From positions 239,232 to 303,231 of the forward strand of contig NZ_CSTD01000004.1 in NCBI RefSeq assembly GCF_001053185.1: 64,000 nt of DNA. Reading direction: 5' to 3'. Each line of letters starts with the position of its first letter. Position 1 is the stretch's first letter. A program made the position numbers and the translations under genes. The notes beneath the pieces are model-generated. The model saw nothing but the letters and a program-made list of their open reading frames with translations, was not told the origin of the DNA and did not search any database. This DNA is from Mycobacterium bohemicum DSM 44277. GTDB taxonomy: Bacteria > Actinomycetota > Actinomycetes > Mycobacteriales > Mycobacteriaceae. This document shows positions 61,894 to 64,000 of this stretch, piece after piece.

Positions 61894-64000
61894 TCATCCC
61901 GCCAGCCTGGTGATCCAGGCCCGGGAATCGGCCGGGTCGATGACGTCGTCGAGCTCGAAGGTGGTGGCCGAGCGCAGCGCCTTGCCGTGCTCGTAGGCCG
62001 CCGCCACCAGCTTGTCGAAGAGCGCCTGCCGCTCGGATTGGTCGGCCACGGCGGCCAGCTCCTTGCTGAAGCCCAGGCGCACAGCGCCTTCCAGCCCCAT
62101 GCCGCCGATCTCCCCGGTGGGCCAGGCGACGGTGAACTGTGGGGCGCGGAACGAGCCGCCCGCCATTGCCATCGCGCCGAGCCCGTATCCCTTGCGCAGG
62201 ATGATCATTCCAACTGGCACGGTCAGCCGGGCGCCCAGCACGAACATGCGGCCGAACCGGCGGACCGCCGCCTCCTTCTCCGCGTCCGGCCCGACCATGA
62301 AGCCGGGGGTGTCGCACAGCGAGATCAGCGGCAACCGGAACGACTCGCACAGGGCCAGGAAGTCACCGGCCTTGTCGGCGGCCTCGGCGTCGATCGCGCC
62401 GCCCAGGTGGTGGGTGCTGTTCGCGATCAGCCCGTAGGCGACCCCCTCCACGCGCACCAGGGCGGTCACGATCCCGACGCCGTAGTCGGGCCGCAGTTCG
62501 AGCACGGAGCCGACGTCCACGATGGACTCGATCGCCCGGTGTACGTCGTAGGCCCGTAACCTGTTCTGCGGCACCACATGCCGGGCCAGGCGCGGATCGG
62601 GCTCCTCCCACTCGCGAAGGCTGCCCTGAAAATAGGACAGGTACTGCTTGGCCAGCGACACGGCGTGCGCCTCGTCGCGCGCCACCAGGCTGACCACGCC
62701 GTTGCGGCGTTGCACGTCGATCGGGCCGATGGCCTCCGGCGGGTAGGCGCCCAGGCCGCCGCCCTCGATCATCGCCGGGCCGCCCATCCCGATGTTGGCG
62801 TCGGGGGTCGCGATGATCACGTCACACACGCCCGCCAGCGCGGCGTTGCCGGCGAAGCACCGGCCCGAGACGATCGACACCAGCGGCACCCGGCCGGCGA
62901 GTCCGGCCAGCATCCGGAAGGTCGGCACGTCGAGGCCGGCGTGCCCGCCGACGTCGGTGTCCCCGGGCCGACCGCCGCCGCCCTCGGCGAACAGCACCAC
63001 CGGCAGCCCCCGGCGGGCCGCCAGCTCGAAAACCCGGTCGGTCTTGGCGTGGTTTCGCATGCCCTGGGTGCCGGCCAGCACCGTGTAGTCGTAGGACAGC
63101 ACCGCGGCCTCGGCCGCGGGCCGCCCGAAGCGGTCCGCCCCGATCGTGGCCAGGCCCGCGACGAGGCCGTCGGCCGGGGTGTTGGCGACCAGGTCCTCTT
63201 CGGAGCGGCGGCTGCGCTGCGCGGCGATGGCCAGCGCGCCGTACTCGACGAAGCTGCCGGGATCCACCAGGTCGGCGATGTTCTCCCGGGCCGTGCGGCG
63301 ACCTTGCTTGTGCCGCTTGGCAACCGCGGCGTCGCGGCCCTCGTCCAGGGTCAGCAGATGGCGCCGGCGCACCTCGTCGAGGTCGGCGCGCGGCCGGTCG
63401 AGATCGGCGGCGGCCGTGACCGACTCGCCGTCGGCGCCCCGGGAGACGCGGGTGAAGATCACCAGCGGGTCTCCGGGGCCGACGACCTGGCCGACCGTCA
63501 CCAGGCTCCGCACGGTCCGCAACGCCGCCGGCGCGACCAGCACGTGCTGCATCTTCATCGCCTCCAGCACCGCCAGTTGGCCGCCGGGGCCGAAGTCGGC
63601 GCCCTCGGGTGCCAGCTCCACGACGGTGCCGGCCAGGTGCGCGCGCAGCGCTTCCTCGCCCGGATACAGTTCGACCTCCGTGACCCGCGCCTCGGGCCTT
63701 GGGTGCGCCGACGCCGCGGCGAACTCGGCAAGATGTCCGTCCAGGAAGTCGGTCGTGACCCACCCGGACTGAACCCGGCTGTCCGCCAAGAGCTCCCGGA
63801 GGAAACCGATGTTGGTGGCGACCCCCTCTATACCGAATTCGCCCAGGGCGGTCCGCGCCTTGCGCACCGCCGCCTCGAACGACGGGGCGTGCACGTGGGC
63901 GATGACCTTGGCCAGCAGCGAGTCGTACTGCGGGTTGGCGGCCAGGCCCGGGCGGCCGTAGGTGTCCACGCGCACACCCGGGCCGCTCGGCGGCGAGAAG
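61894..64000 (-). CDS. Fused acyl-CoA carboxylase (biotin carboxylase end, BCCP and carboxyltransferase), partial
   Basis: The visible 700 or so residues read from the window edge. They start in the C-terminal lobe of a biotin carboxylase (GPGVRVDTYGRPGLAANPQY, then SLLAKVIAHV), pass through a biotin carrier domain with the biotinylated Lys in VLEAMKMQHVLVA, and end in a full carboxyltransferase (RRTARENIADLVDPGSFVEY, SYDYTVLAGTQGMRNHAKTD, PLISLCDTPGFMVGPDAEKE, RKGYGLGAMAMAGGSFRAPQ). Such single-chain enzymes carboxylate acyl-CoAs. The biotin carboxylase ATP-grasp lies outside the window. Probably the promoter-proximal gene of the fatty-acid operon below. Confidence 0.92.
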   Translation of the reverse strand, partial: FSPPSGPGVRVDTYGRPGLAANPQYDSLLAKVIAHVHAPSFEAAVRKARTALGEFGIEGVATNIGFLRELLADSRVQSGWVTTDFLDGHLAEFAAASAHPRPEARVTEVELYPGEEALRAHLAGTVVELAPEGADFGPGGQLAVLEAMKMQHVLVAPAALRTVRSLVTVGQVVGPGDPLVIFTRVSRGADGESVTAAADLDRPRADLDEVRRRHLLTLDEGRDAAVAKRHKQGRRTARENIADLVDPGSFVEYGALAIAAQRSRRSEEDLVANTPADGLVAGLATIGADRFGRPAAEAAVLSYDYTVLAGTQGMRNHAKTDRVFELAARRGLPVVLFAEGGGGRPGDTDVGGHAGLDVPTFRMLAGLAGRVPLVSIVSGRCFAGNAALAGVCDVIIATPDANIGMGGPAMIEGGGLGAYPPEAIGPIDVQRRNGVVSLVARDEAHAVSLAKQYLSYFQGSLREWEEPDPRLARHVVPQNRLRAYDVHRAIESIVDVGSVLELRPDYGVGIVTALVRVEGVAYGLIANSTHHLGGAIDAEAADKAGDFLALCESFRLPLISLCDTPGFMVGPDAEKEAAVRRFGRMFVLGARLTVPVGMIILRKGYGLGAMAMAGGSFRAPQFTVAWPTGEIGGMGLEGAVRLGFSKELAAVADQSERQALFDKLVAAAYEHGKALRSATTFELDDVIDPADSRAWITRLAG

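Overview
The window is high-GC actinobacterial DNA with the gene order of a slow-growing Mycobacterium. It follows the M. tuberculosis H37Rv order Rv2695 to about Rv2766 (dut, cei, suhB, ppgK, sigA, sigB, ideR, sthA, nrdR, lexA, fadE20, hflX, dapF, miaB, recX, recA, pgsA3, argA, ftsK, rnj, dapA, thyX, dfrA, thyA). It is not the tuberculosis complex itself: recA has no intein, there are no PE/PPE genes, and the hsd/vapBC block is absent. Two palindromic intergenic repeats and a 57-bp tandem repeat fit a member of, or relative of, the M. avium complex; that placement is inference.

Layout. 1-6374: conserved core (Rv2695-like end, DUF3710 protein, dut, DUF3093, DUF4193, cei, suhB, ppgK, sigA). 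6355-16421: a mobile element of about 10 kb bounded by 22-bp imperfect direct repeats, the left one being the last codons of sigA. It carries a tyrosine integrase, small early genes, a RepA-like AAA ATPase followed by eight copies of an 8-bp iteron, a WhiB-like regulator with a C-terminal helix-turn-helix, a scaffold-like protein, an HK97-type capsid protein bracketed by two strong hairpins, an HNH nuclease, and a restriction cargo (EcoRV-like nuclease, cytosine-5 methylase, broken vsr). There is no terminase, portal, tail or lysis gene, so it resembles a capsid-encoding phage satellite (compare phiRv1/phiRv2) rather than a full prophage. 16.6-23.4 kb: GAF-ANTAR regulator, RidA, small conserved proteins, YihY, sigB with an ECF-type promoter, ideR. 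23.4-45.7 kb: sthA, an exported serine protease, PAC2 and hydrolase genes, nitrobindin, nrdR, the chiZ/lexA SOS locus, an LGFP-repeat protein, fadE20 and its operator, hflX-dapF-miaA, miaB, recX-recA with an SOS promoter, pgsA3. 45.7-58.7 kb: argA, ftsK, a short SDR/methyltransferase operon, rnj-dapA, thyX, a YcaQ-like protein, a DivIVA-like coiled coil, dfrA-thyA, a dienelactone hydrolase. 58.9-64 kb: a PAS protein and a lipid-catabolism operon (acyl-CoA carboxylase, SDR, two acyl-CoA dehydrogenases).

A striking feature is repeated loss of internal segments. sigA has an N-terminal frameshift. chiZ is frameshifted. The start of Rv2728c is fused in frame to the C-terminal half of miaA. pgsA3 runs straight into the middle of an Rv2739c-like glycosyltransferase, with clgR and pspA missing. 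One acyl-CoA dehydrogenase lacks its middle, ftsK looks shortened at its N-terminus, and vsr has two homopolymer frameshifts. Either this genome is decaying by short deletions or the assembly has dropouts; read mapping would decide.

Themes: stress and SOS regulation (sigA/sigB, ideR, lexA, recA), folate/thymidylate (dfrA, thyA, thyX, dut), lysine and cell-wall precursors (dapF, dapA), RNA modification and decay (miaA, miaB, rnj), and lipid degradation.
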